Positions 1-13,860 of a stretch of DNA of 64,000 nucleotides are shown here, one piece after another. A program made the position numbers and the translations under genes. The notes below the pieces were generated by a model, which was not told where the DNA came from, made no database searches, and saw only the letters and a program-made list of their open reading frames with translations. Position 1 is the stretch's first letter. Each line of letters begins with the position of its first letter. This stretch comes from Dyella terrae (GTDB taxonomy: Bacteria > Pseudomonadota > Gammaproteobacteria > Xanthomonadales > Rhodanobacteraceae), in the NCBI RefSeq assembly GCF_022394535.1, contig NZ_CP089414.1:2852001-2916000 (forward strand), in the 5' to 3' direction.

Positions 1-630
1 ACGAATGAAGGCCGAAGACAGCCAGCGCTCGCGCTCCAGGCCCACGCCCGTATCAGGCAACTGATCGTCCGGGTAGCCTCGCGGATCAGCAAGCGCGGCG
101 AACAACGGCGCGAACTCGTCATCGTGCCCCGCATCAATCCATTCACGCAGATGCTGCTTCAGCGCGCGCGTCTTAGGCCATGGCGTGTTGAAGTCTGCGT
201 TGGAAAGACCATGCACGCCAGGCTCCACCGACTGCGCGCGCGAATCCGGGCGATTGCCGATGTAGAACGCATGCGTCGCATCGAAGGTAAGCAGGTTGAA
301 CGGGCGATAGTCTACCGCCGCGCCCAGCAGCGCTTTGGCGTGGGTCACGGCATCGTCATTGCCGGCGAGGTAGTCGAGCGATAGAAGGCCACGTGAGCGC
401 CCGAGCTGCGGATCAAGCGGATCGCGCACATTGGTCACCACGCTGCAACGGCCATCGTCGGTCACGCCCAGCCAGGTACCGCCAGCCTCCAAATCCTTGC
501 CAGCGACAATCGCTGGTTGCTCCCAGCGCGCCAGCGGCAGGCTGGGGCGCGCATGGAACTCGTCGCGGTTGCCGATCAACAGCAGACGCCAACGCGGATG
601 TGCCTGCCAGGCGAAAGCGATCACACACAT
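1..630 (-). CDS. NRDE family protein (TANGO2-like), 3' end cut off by the window
   Basis: Reading leftwards from the ATG at 628-630, the frame stays open for 210 codons to the window edge, so the C-terminus is missing. The protein begins Met-Cys-Val-Ile-Ala and carries the NRDE signature at residues 21-24, followed by conserved-looking GTWLG and TNVRD segments. These define the NRDE/TANGO2 family, about 250-270 residues when complete. Family members have an Ntn-hydrolase-like look with Cys2 as a possible nucleophile; their bacterial function is not settled and I assign none. It lies 74 bp downstream of the methylglyoxal synthase gene in the same direction and may be the last gene of that operon. 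Confidence 0.88.
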   Translation of the reverse strand, partial: MCVIAFAWQAHPRWRLLLIGNRDEFHARPSLPLARWEQPAIVAGKDLEAGGTWLGVTDDGRCSVVTNVRDPLDPQLGRSRGLLSLDYLAGNDDAVTHAKALLGAAVDYRPFNLLTFDATHAFYIGNRPDSRAQSVEPGVHGLSNADFNTPWPKTRALKQHLREWIDAGHDDEFAPLFAALADPRGYPDDQLPDTGVGLERERWLSSAFIR

Positions 631-704
631 GGGGTCACTCTCCTCACGATAGCGGCACCAACCGATCCGATCGGCCAGTACCCAGTATGCACCCGGCCAA
701 AGGG

Positions 705-1574
705 TCAGGCCTTTCCGCGCAACGCCACGGCCGCGGCCCAGCGTGCCGCGACCTTGGGTGAGGTCATGCACACGGCGTCATCGGTGCGCGTGGTCACCGC
801 GCGTTCCAGCAGTTGGATGTCTGCCTCGTGCTGGCGAGCCACGTGCGGATCCTCGAAGAAGATCGCGCGCTGACAGCGACGTTCGAGCACCAGGTCGGCG
901 ATCTGTGCATCGCCACCCATCGGGCCGCTCTGATAGCGCTCGACCCAGGGTTTGTCTGCCGGCCAACCGCGACTCCACGCCAGCTCGTTGAGGCGCTGAC
1001 CGGTGGTGCCGGTGCCCACGCGATGAGTGAAGCGCGATAGCACATCGAAGTGCTCGGCAGCAAAGGCGAGCATCTGCGGTTTCATGGCATCGTGTGCGAT
1101 GAGCGCGAGCGTCTGCGCTTCCAGTTCATGAAAGATGTCGGCACCGGCATCCGGCGCGAAGCCTGCGTGGATACGCTCCACCTCGATCCAATCGCGCGCG
1201 GTCGCCACGGTGGAGATAAAGGGCTTCCCATGGATCACGCACTGACGCTTGAGCGCGATGGCCTCGGGGAAGATCGACGACGGATCGACCGGATCGATCA
1301 GGTAGATAGCGCCATCGAGCACACGATCGCCATCCAGCCCCACGACCTCGGCCACCAGTTTCATCAGGCCACCCTCGCGGCCATACGGATAGCGGCGCAG
1401 CGGCAGATAACGATCCAGGTAGCCCGCCCGATGGATCGCATCGTACGTACGCCCCACCGCATGCAGCCCCAGATCCAGTTCGCGGATACCCACCTCACAT
1501 GCATGCAGCCAGCGGAAAAGCGCGGCGTTGGCATGAGCGTGATGAAGCTGGTTGGCGGCAAGGCCGAGACGCAT
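705..1574 (-). CDS. mgsA: Methylglyoxal synthase, two-domain form
   Basis: Predicted to convert dihydroxyacetone phosphate to methylglyoxal and phosphate in the cytosol. The C-terminal half (about residues 153-285) matches E. coli MgsA: AHD at 160-162 with a nearby Lys, GTGTTG 187-192, SGPMGGD 216-222, FFEDP 239-243, then His249 and Asp252 in the spacing of the catalytic site. At 289 residues the protein is about twice the usual ~150. The N-terminal half looks like a decayed copy of the same fold: AVGRTYDAI at 39-47 in place of the GTTG loop, YPYGREGG at 62-69 in place of SGPMGGD, YLIDPVDP at 91-98 in place of FFxDP, and a STVATA strand, without the catalytic His-Asp. It starts 14 bp after the XRE regulator stop. 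Confidence 0.85.
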   Translation of the reverse strand: MRLGLAANQLHHAHANAALFRWLHACEVGIRELDLGLHAVGRTYDAIHRAGYLDRYLPLRRYPYGREGGLMKLVAEVVGLDGDRVLDGAIYLIDPVDPSSIFPEAIALKRQCVIHGKPFISTVATARDWIEVERIHAGFAPDAGADIFHELEAQTLALIAHDAMKPQMLAFAAEHFDVLSRFTHRVGTGTTGQRLNELAWSRGWPADKPWVERYQSGPMGGDAQIADLVLERRCQRAIFFEDPHVARQHEADIQLLERAVTTRTDDAVCMTSPKVAARWAAAVALRGKA

Positions 1575-1588
1575 AGGGTGTCACTCCA

Positions 1589-2401
1589 TCAAGAGTTTGG
1601 CGCGCCGCCTTCGGGCAGCAGCAGGACCAGTTTGAAATCGATATGGCCGGCCGGCATCAGCGTCACCTGCGTGTACGCCACCTGGCCAAGCTGTGGATGA
1701 TTGAACGTCCGGCGTCCACCTTCGCGCGCCAGTACGCCCTGCGCATTCCAGTAACGCTCGAACGAAGGACTCTCACGACGGAGCATATCCACCTGTTCCG
1801 CCCGCATGGCATCGTCCGGATACAGCGCCGTGTCAGCGCGGAATTCGGCGACGACGCGTTGCGCGCGATCCTCCCAGTCGATGATCAGCTCGCGCGCCGC
1901 GGGATCAAGAAAGACGAAGCGCAACAGATTGTCCTCGCCACTCTCCCGCCACGCGGCGAAGAGTTCGGCCGCTGGGGCATTCCAAGTACGGCGCCGCCAG
2001 TGACGATCCAGCAGATAGGCTGGCATGGGCTGAGCGGCCACCGCGCGTAGCAGTTCGTCCGCCGTGCCTGTGTCTTCCATCATGTGCGGCGAGGGATCGC
2101 GGCGACGCGCCAGCTCAAACAGGTAGGTGCGCTCAGCGGCCGACAGACCCAGCCCTTCGGCTAGTCGTGCCAGCGCGTCTGCTGAGAGCGCCACGTCGCG
2201 CCCCTGTTCCAGCCAGGTGTACCAGGTGGTGCTGATGCCAGCGCGCTGCGCCACTTCCTCCCGACGTAGGCCTGGCGTGCGCCGTCGCCCGCGTCCTTCG
2301 CCGAGCAGCGCATCAGCCGCCACCGCTTCGCGGCGTGCGCGAAGAAACTGGCCGAGCAGGCGGTGAGGATCGTTGGGCGTGTCCAGGGTGGTACCAGTCA
2401 T
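1589..2401 (-). CDS. XRE-family transcriptional regulator with MmyB-like ligand domain
   Basis: A 270-residue protein starting at the ATG at 2399-2401; an upstream extension is possible but would run over the divergent promoter region. Residues about 10-80 form a helix-turn-helix (TPGLRREEVAQRAGIS followed by TWYTWLEQGRD). The rest, from about 105, is the MmyB-like PAS-related domain (PAYLLDRHWRRRTWN, then a segment ending FNHPQLGQVAYTQ) typical of actinobacterial and proteobacterial regulators that control a divergent enzyme gene. Here the divergent gene is a SAM methyltransferase 77 bp away, and a 15-bp inverted repeat lies 8 bp upstream of this start. Ligand unknown. Probably co-transcribed with mgsA. 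Confidence 0.88.
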   Translation of the reverse strand: MTGTTLDTPNDPHRLLGQFLRARREAVAADALLGEGRGRRRTPGLRREEVAQRAGISTTWYTWLEQGRDVALSADALARLAEGLGLSAAERTYLFELARRRDPSPHMMEDTGTADELLRAVAAQPMPAYLLDRHWRRRTWNAPAAELFAAWRESGEDNLLRFVFLDPAARELIIDWEDRAQRVVAEFRADTALYPDDAMRAEQVDMLRRESPSFERYWNAQGVLAREGGRRTFNHPQLGQVAYTQVTLMPAGHIDFKLVLLLPEGGAPNS

Positions 2402-2408
2402 ACCGGGA

Positions 2409-2423
2409 TAAGTGCACAACTTA
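2409..2423. promoter_or_regulatory. Candidate operator in the regulator/methyltransferase divergent promoter
   Basis: TAAGT-GCACA-ACTTA is a perfect 5+5 inverted repeat in the 77 bp between the two divergent starts. Its position suits autorepression and control of the methyltransferase by the XRE/MmyB regulator. No binding data; assigned by position and symmetry only. Confidence 0.4.
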
Positions 2424-2478
2424 CACCGGACGATGGGCATCCGGAAAATGCGCGCAGCACACCACAGGAAAGGAATGC

Positions 2479-3237
2479 ATGAGCACGCCGCAACAGCGCT
2501 TTGTCGCCGAACAGTACGGACCTCGCGCGCAGGATTACGTGAGCAGCGAGGTCCATCGCCAGGGTCCGGACCTTGACCAGATCGAGGCCGAGCTGCGCGC
2601 CATGGCACCGGGCCGCGTGCTCGACCTGGGCTGCGGTGGTGGTCATGTCACTTACCGCGCAGCACCACTGGTCCGCGAAGTGGTGGCCTGCGATGTAACG
2701 CCGGACATGCTCGATGCAGTTCGGCGCACCGCTGTCGAGCGTGGATTGGACAATGTCACCGTGCACACGGCACTCGCCGAACGGCTGCCGTTCGAAGACG
2801 GCGTATTCGATGTGGTGGTGGCGCGCTACACCACGCATCACTGGCATGATCGGGACGCCGGCCTGCGCGAAGCGCGGCGCGTGCTGAAAGTGGGCGGACG
2901 CGCGATCTTCATTGATGTGACCTCGCCAACATCCGCACTGCTCGACAGTTGGCTCCAGGCACTCGAGCTGCTGCGGGATATCTCGCACGTGCGCAACTAT
3001 CAGGTAAGCGAATGGATCGGGGCGTTGGAAACCGCAGGGTTCAGTGTGGACGGCATCATCCGTCGCCGCTTGCCGCTGCGCTTTGCCGATTGGGTCGCTC
3101 GCACCCAAACACCGGGCGTGCACATCGATGCCATTCGCGCATTGCAAGCCGTGGCGCCGGAAGAGGTACGGCAGCACTTCGCCATCGAAGCAGACGGTAG
3201 TTTCGTGCTGGATACCGTCACTCTCACCGCTTTCTGA
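2479..3237 (+). CDS. Class I SAM-dependent methyltransferase
   Basis: 252 residues from the ATG at 2479, preceded by an AGGAAAGGA ribosome-binding site at 2466-2474. Motif I, VLDLGCGGG, is at residues 47-55, followed by an acidic strand end (VACDVTPDMLDAV) and a post-motif FDVVVARYTTHHWHD region, the layout of the ubiE/Methyltransf_11 group of small-molecule methyltransferases. The C-terminal part (ALETAGFSVDGI) is also typical. The substrate cannot be read from sequence. It is transcribed divergently from the XRE/MmyB regulator and is its likely target. It ends just before a strong hairpin that separates it from gltD. Confidence 0.9.
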   Translation: MSTPQQRFVAEQYGPRAQDYVSSEVHRQGPDLDQIEAELRAMAPGRVLDLGCGGGHVTYRAAPLVREVVACDVTPDMLDAVRRTAVERGLDNVTVHTALAERLPFEDGVFDVVVARYTTHHWHDRDAGLREARRVLKVGGRAIFIDVTSPTSALLDSWLQALELLRDISHVRNYQVSEWIGALETAGFSVDGIIRRRLPLRFADWVARTQTPGVHIDAIRALQAVAPEEVRQHFAIEADGSFVLDTVTLTAF

Positions 3238-3239
3238 TC

Positions 3240-3279
3240 ATCTCTTGCAGGAGCGCACTGGTGCGCTCCTGCAAGAGAT
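3240..3279. terminator. REP-like hairpin between convergent genes
   Basis: A perfect 19-bp stem (TCTCTTGCAGGAGCGCAC against its complement at 3261-3278, plus an A-T pair) with a 2-nt tip lies between the methyltransferase and gltD 3' ends. There is no U-tract, so it is more a REP/BIME-type element acting as a bidirectional transcript end than a classical terminator. The same core, GCAGGAGCGCAC, recurs in a hairpin at 36775-36803. Confidence 0.6.
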
Positions 3280-3283
3280 CGCG

Positions 3284-9165
<5,882 letters not shown>

Positions 9166-9542
9166 CTCGCCTCCCCAGGCCGATGGTGGGAGACACGTCG
9201 TCCCAACGGAGCCGAAGGCGCCGCTGTCACGCATCCATAGTGTGGGTTTGACTAAAGCACAGTTTGGTGCGTCGCGTCAAAGACATCTTTACGTCTAAAT
9301 GAAAGTTTCAAATGGAAGTGTTTTCTTGTCTCGCGAGACAAATATCGCGATGCGGTGCGCGACGCGTCGATCCGTGGTGATGGCAGGCATGCGCGCCATC
9401 GATCGACACAGCGCGTATGACTTGCATCGCACAGGGCATACCAGTGATCGCATCAGCGTTGCGATGAAGAGCACATGACCGGGACTCGTGGGCGGCGTTG
9501 CCCGGCTCGCGCGCCATCACGGCGCTCTGTGATAATCAGCCG
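9166..9542. other. Divergent gltB/envC intergenic region
   Basis: 377 bp without a supportable gene. For gltB (minus strand) a weak promoter candidate is TTGACG (complement of 9275-9280) with TTTAGT (9251-9256) 18 bp downstream. The stretch 9290-9320 is AT-rich and holds a small inverted repeat AGAC-N8-GTCT (9281-9296). Nothing else recognisable; a 70-codon minus-strand frame here has no protein-like features. Confidence 0.35.
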
Positions 9543-10757
9543 ATGCCCATACCAGTCCTCCGTGCCCGCCCCCTCGTCTGCGCCATCACCGGCGTCCTCG
9601 TCCTTGCCCTCGGCACGGCGACCCCATCTGCCTGGGCGCTGCAGGACAACAAGGCCAAGTCCGACAAGGCTGAGCAAGTCGATGCCCAGAAGAAGCTCTC
9701 GGACGTACGTAGCAAGATGGAGGCACTGGCCAAGGAACAGGCCGAGACCGCCTCCAAGCGCGACAGCGCCACCGCCGAGCTAGCCAAGCAGGCCAATGCC
9801 GTGGCCGGCGCCGCCAGGGCCGTGCGCGACACCGACACCCAGCTGGCCACCAAGCAGAAAGAGCTGAGCGATCTGGAGGCCCAGCGCGCCGAGTTGCAGA
9901 AGAATCTGGAAGGTCAGCGTGCTGCCATCGCCGACCTGCTGCGCGCCACCTACGCGCTGGGGCGGGGCTCCGACCTGCGACTGCTGATGGGTGACGACGA
10001 CGTGGCCCGCATCGCCCAGGCGCTCGCCTACTCCAAGTATTTCCAGGAAGACCGCGTGGCCCGCGTGCAGAAGCTGATGGGCGACCTCGCCCACCTGCAG
10101 GATCTGGAAACGCAGATCACCGCCCAGCAGCAGGCCCTGCAGACGGCGCGCGCCGAACGCGCGACGCAGGCCAAGGCGCTGGAACAGCAGCGCTCTAGCC
10201 AAGCCAAGCTGGTGGCCGACACCGACGCCCAGTACAAGGACCAGGCCAGCAAACTGGCCGCACTGAAGCAGAACGAGGCCTCGCTGAACTCGCTGGTGGC
10301 CACACTGCAGAAGGCCATCGACGAGGCCGCCCGTGAGGCCGAGCGCGCCGCCAAGGCGAATGAAGGCAAGGCCGCACCGCCGGCAGGCAAGGGCTTGGCG
10401 AATATCCGCGGTAACTTGCCCTGGCCCGCGCCTGGCCCGGTCAACACCTATGGCGCCGGCGTGCTTATCAAGGCGCCAGGCGGTAGCGAGGTGAAGGCGG
10501 TAGCCTCCGGGCGGGTGGTCTATGCCGCCTTCCTGCGCGGCTACGGCATGCTGGTCATCGTCAGCCATGGCAGCGGCTGGATGAGCATGTACGGCAACAA
10601 CGAGACGATCCTGCACGGCGTGGGCGATCAGGTCAGCGCTGGCGAGGCCGTCGGCACCGCCTCTGCCCCCACCGGGGTCAATACCGGCGTGTATTTCGAG
10701 CTGCGGCAGAACAACTCGCCTGTGGACCCGCGCACATGGCTGGGTAAAAAGGGTTAA
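9543..10757 (+). CDS. envC: Murein hydrolase activator, EnvC family
   Basis: 404 residues from the ATG at 9543. A signal peptide (hydrophobic to about residue 31, ending SAWA) is followed by a long coiled coil (about 35-265, rich in Gln, Ala, Lys and Glu) and a C-terminal LytM/M23-like domain (from about 295; GSEVKAVASGRVVYA, GYGMLVIVSHGSGWMSMYG, PVDPRTWLGKKG). As in E. coli EnvC the zinc-binding His/Asp residues of true M23 peptidases are absent, so it should activate periplasmic amidases at the septum rather than cut peptidoglycan. The ctpA-type gene follows 138 bp downstream, a pairing common in proteobacteria. Confidence 0.92.
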   Translation: MPIPVLRARPLVCAITGVLVLALGTATPSAWALQDNKAKSDKAEQVDAQKKLSDVRSKMEALAKEQAETASKRDSATAELAKQANAVAGAARAVRDTDTQLATKQKELSDLEAQRAELQKNLEGQRAAIADLLRATYALGRGSDLRLLMGDDDVARIAQALAYSKYFQEDRVARVQKLMGDLAHLQDLETQITAQQQALQTARAERATQAKALEQQRSSQAKLVADTDAQYKDQASKLAALKQNEASLNSLVATLQKAIDEAAREAERAAKANEGKAAPPAGKGLANIRGNLPWPAPGPVNTYGAGVLIKAPGGSEVKAVASGRVVYAAFLRGYGMLVIVSHGSGWMSMYGNNETILHGVGDQVSAGEAVGTASAPTGVNTGVYFELRQNNSPVDPRTWLGKKG

Positions 10758-10895
10758 TCCGACATTGACGCCAGCTACGCAGCGTCGCACGCTAATCTCT
10801 GTAGCGTATTGAATTTTGGCGACATCCGGCGGTCGAACGGCCATGTGGTCCCGCCGCCGGGCCGCCCCCACAAGCTTCACCGGAGTCCCCCATCC

Positions 10896-12269
10896 ATGCG
10901 GTTTTCCACCTTGAGCCTGGCCGTTCTGCTGCTGGCGGCGCCGCTGGCGCAGGCGCAGACCGCGCCGACCACCAGCCAAGGCGCCAAGCCGACCACTGGT
11001 GCCTCGCCGGCCTCGGCCTCGTCCGTGCCTGACCAGGTGGACCTGGACGACGTGCGCAACTTCAGCCGCGTCTACGAGATCGTCCGCCAGGCTTACGTGG
11101 AACCGGTGGACAACAAGACCCTGATGAAGGCCGCCATCAGCGGCATGCTCAGCGGCCTGGACCCCCATAGCGAATATCTCGACAAGGACGGTCTGGCGGA
11201 ACTCAGCGAAGACACCACCGGCCAGTACGGCGGCCTCGGCATTGAAGTGCTGCAGGTGGATGGCACGCTACGCATCATCGCCCCTATCGACGACACCCCC
11301 GCCTCGCGCGCCGGCATCAAGCCGGGCGACACCATCGTGAAGATCGATGGCAAGACGGTGGAGCCGGAAAACATCGACGACATGTTCAAGGCATTGCGCG
11401 GCGACCCGGGCAGCAAGGTCACGCTTACCATCCTGCACGAGAAGAGCGACAAGCCCATCGACATGCCGCTGGTGCGCGAGAAGATCTCCGTCACCAGTGT
11501 AAAGACGCGCGAGATCGAACCCGGCTACGCCTATATCCGCATCAGCCAGTTCCAGGACGACACCGCACCTGACCTGGAGAAGAAGCTCGGCGAACTGATC
11601 CGCAAGAACGGCCCGCAAAAGGGCGCCATCCTCGACCTGCGCTCCAACCCTGGCGGCCTGCTCACCGCCGCCGTCGGCGTGAGTGATGACTTCCTCAACT
11701 CCGGCACCATCGTCACCACGCGCGGCCGCCTGCAGGATTCCAACCTCAGCTTCGAAGCGCACGCAGGCGATCTGCTCAATGGCGCGCCGATGGTGGTACT
11801 GGTCGACAACGGCACCGCGTCGGCAGCCGAGATCGTTTCCGGTGCGCTGAAAGACAACCATCGCGCACTGATCGTCGGTCGCCGCACCTTCGGCAAAGGC
11901 GTGGTGCAGACCGTGCTGCCACTGGACAACGACCACGCGGTGAAGATCACCACCGCGCGCTACTACACACCCAACGGCACCTCCATCCAGGCCGAAGGCA
12001 TCAAGCCCGACATCGCCCTCGCCGATCTCGCGGTGAACAAGGCGGACAGCGCCCCCTCCCTGGTCAGCTCCGAAGCCGACCTGCCGAACCACCTTGCCAA
12101 CGAGGATGGGACGTCGAAGGGCAAAGACATCGACAACGATGGCAGCGCGGAGAATGCCAAGCTGGCGACGCAGGATTACGCGTTGTCGCAGGCGTTGAAT
12201 GTGTTGAAGGGGTTGGCGTTGAATCGGTCGACGTATGCTGTTCCGGCGGCGGCGCCGACTAAGCATTGA
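10896..12269 (+). CDS. ctpA: Carboxy-terminal processing protease, S41 family
   Basis: 457 residues from the ATG at 10896, chosen because the signal peptide (FSTLSLAVLLLAAPLAQAQA-like, residues 1-21) begins there; an upstream in-frame start would bury it. A PDZ domain (about 108-185, QYGGLGIEV and ASRAGIKPGDTIVKI) precedes the S41 catalytic domain with nucleophile Ser309 in NGTASAAE and base Lys334 in FGKG. Periplasmic, trims C-termini of envelope proteins. Its last ~35 codons are unusually rich in G- and T-ending codons, part of the compositional halo beside repeat R1. Confidence 0.94.
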   Translation: MRFSTLSLAVLLLAAPLAQAQTAPTTSQGAKPTTGASPASASSVPDQVDLDDVRNFSRVYEIVRQAYVEPVDNKTLMKAAISGMLSGLDPHSEYLDKDGLAELSEDTTGQYGGLGIEVLQVDGTLRIIAPIDDTPASRAGIKPGDTIVKIDGKTVEPENIDDMFKALRGDPGSKVTLTILHEKSDKPIDMPLVREKISVTSVKTREIEPGYAYIRISQFQDDTAPDLEKKLGELIRKNGPQKGAILDLRSNPGGLLTAAVGVSDDFLNSGTIVTTRGRLQDSNLSFEAHAGDLLNGAPMVVLVDNGTASAAEIVSGALKDNHRALIVGRRTFGKGVVQTVLPLDNDHAVKITTARYYTPNGTSIQAEGIKPDIALADLAVNKADSAPSLVSSEADLPNHLANEDGTSKGKDIDNDGSAENAKLATQDYALSQALNVLKGLALNRSTYAVPAAAPTKH

Positions 12270-12315
12270 TTGGCTAGTACCTGGTAACTCCGGAGTACAC
12301 GGAACACCCACGCTT

Positions 12316-12755
12316 TTCTCCCTCTCCCCTACGGGGAGAGGGTTGGGGTGAGGGGTGGGTGCTCGCCTCAGCATTTCATCTTTGTCGTCATCCCTGCGAA
12401 GGCAGGGATCCAGTGACTTTTCGTGGGATTGTCGCGCTACGGCAATCTGGCTCGCCTGCGGCGGGCTTTCGACCTCCTACCGGAGGCCGAGTCACTTTTC
12501 TTTGCTTGCCCGAAGAAAAGTAACCCAAAGAAAGGGCACCCCCACTTGGCGCTGGCCGATAAAGCCGGCCAGTTCGTGAGGGGCGGCCGGGCTTTTCGAC
12601 AGGGCTCCTGCCCTGGCGAAAAGGAATCGGCATCCATGCCGATCCCCCCTGCGGGCCTTTTCGTCCACCCCTCACCGCCGCACAGGGGGCCCGAAGGTCA
12701 AAAGCGCCGAGCCCACGGCTCGTGCTGCTTCGCTGCACATCGCGCTGACGCGGAG
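12316..12755 (+). repeat. Hairpin-array repeat R1 (left arm of element E1)
   Basis: First of seven copies of a ~400 bp extragenic repeat. In order it holds: a CCCTCTCCCC/GGGGAGAGGG hairpin (12320-12342); a box ATCCCTGC/GCAGGGAT (12390-12409); ACTTTTCTT/AAGAAAAGT (12494-12521); CTGGCCG/CGGCCAG (12552-12572); a CTTTTCG/CGAAAAG stem topped by CAGGGC/GCCCTG and a TCCT loop (12592-12623); ATCGGCAT/ATGCCGAT (from about 12627); and GTGC...GCAC (12722-12738). Open frames across it differ between copies and look accidental. Confidence 0.85.
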
Positions 12756-12907
12756 AGGAATTGAAGCGGGCTTTGCTACGTTTTCCCAGACTGGGGCTAG
12801 ATAGAGCTCGCGCTAGGCTTCCCCACCGCTGTGGAGAACTCGTTACCTAGCGGCATCGTCTCTCTCTTCCGCCCTGACTTTGCGCGCTAGAGCAGGAACA
12901 ACGCCAC
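12756..12907. repeat. Core of element E1 between R1 and R2
   Basis: About 150 bp that recurs, with divergence, at 37761-37870 and inverted at 49736-49905 (shared blocks: CTGGGGCTAGATA, TGTGGAG, AACGGCAT-like, and a CTTTG...GCAGGAGC-like end). On the minus strand it holds a 19-codon frame (12797-12856) whose first residues, MPLGNEFSTAVGK, resemble frames in the other two cores. Whether this is translated is unknown. Confidence 0.6.
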
Positions 12908-13352
12908 CTGCGGCGATGCGATGTGCAGCAAAGCTGCACGAGCCGTGGGCTTGTTGCTTTTGATCTTCCAGGGCCCCGTATGAGGCGGCGGGCGGGTGGA
13001 GAAAAGGCCCGCAGGGGAATCGGCACGGATGCCGATTCCTTTTCGCCGGGGCAGGAGCCCCGTCGAAAAGCCCGGAACCCGCACGCGTACCTGGAGGGCA
13101 AAGCCCGGAAGGCGACTCATCCGGGGGGCCCTTTCTTCGGGTTACTTTTCTTGGGCAAGCAAAGAAAAGTGACCCGGACTGCGGCAGCAGTTCGGAAGCC
13201 CGCCGCAGGCGAGCCAGGTCGCTATATCGCTAAAACCAAACACAGAGGCTCTGGAGCCCGGCCCTTGCCCCCTTTTGTGGGGTACGCCGGGATGACGACT
13301 AAAGATGAAACAGTGAGGCGAGCATCCAACCCTCTCCCCAAAGGGGCGAAGG
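12908..13352 (-). repeat. Hairpin-array repeat R2 (right arm of element E1)
   Basis: Inverted copy of R1. The loop-stem at 13039-13070 reads CTTTTCG-C-CGGGGC-AGGA-GCCCCG-T-CGAAAAG, so the CAGGGC/GCCCTG of R1 is replaced on both sides (A-T pair to G-C pair). The GGAATCGGC/GCCGATTCC hairpin is fully paired here. The box near 13260-13275 is degraded relative to other copies. Ends with the AACCCTCTCCCCAAAGGGG outer hairpin at about 13330-13350. Confidence 0.85.
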
Positions 13353-13386
13353 GGCGAAGGAGCAAAAGCGCCAGCGGTAACCAAAA

Positions 13387-13860
13387 CTAAAACCCGATCT
13401 CCGGCACCAACCCCGCCAAATGCCCCGCCAGCGGATCCTCCCGCCCCAACAACTCAAACCCCTCGTACTCAAACCCCGGCGCCACCAAACAGGTGGCCAA
13501 CGCATAAGCCCCCAACGGCCGCGCCGCCTGCCACGCCCCCGCAGGCACCACCGTCACCGATTGCATGCAGTCGTGCAGAGGCCCAAGCGTGCAACGCTCC
13601 AACCGGTTCGTTGCGGAGTGATAGATCAGCAACTCCAGCGGCGCGCCTTCGACGAAATGCCAGGCTTCTTCAGCATCCACACGATGCCAGCTGCTGGACT
13701 GCCCTGCTTCGAGTAAATAGTGGATAGCGCTCATCGCATGGCGCTCGCCGCCGTCCGCGCCCTTGGGCGGATGGAAGCGATGGTAGTGGCCACCTTCGAC
13801 GTGCGGCTGCAACCGCAGCGAGGTTTTCAGTTCCTCGATGCGGGCGGCCGTGTCGCTCAT
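13387..13860 (-). CDS. Cupin_5 (DUF985) family protein
   Basis: 157 residues of a single cupin-like beta barrel: GGHYHRF at 23-29, SSWHRVDAEEAWHFVEG in the middle and VAPGFEYEGFELLGRED near the end are hallmark segments of the DUF985/cupin_5 family, related to RmlC-like barrels. Several His and Glu residues could bind a metal. No reaction is established for the family and I propose none. The start overlaps the tatC stop by 4 nt (ATGA), so it is translated as a fourth gene of the tatABC operon. The last ~25 codons, beside repeat R2, show the G/T codon bias of the repeat halo. Confidence 0.88.
   Translation of the reverse strand: MSDTAARIEELKTSLRLQPHVEGGHYHRFHPPKGADGGERHAMSAIHYLLEAGQSSSWHRVDAEEAWHFVEGAPLELLIYHSATNRLERCTLGPLHDCMQSVTVVPAGAWQAARPLGAYALATCLVAPGFEYEGFELLGREDPLAGHLAGLVPEIGF

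Noticed and set aside
9780..11168. 462-codon minus-strand frame opposite envC and ctpA
   Set aside because: Shadow of a GC-rich gene; both plus-strand genes have signal peptides and clear domains.
12355..13505. Open frames of 60-155 codons on both strands across R1, R2 and the core (similar ones at 22818-23309, 37651-38357, 49184-50304, 62570-62919)
   Set aside because: They follow the repeat sequence, appear in several frames at once, differ in frame between copies and give Arg/Pro/Gly-rich products without protein-like features.
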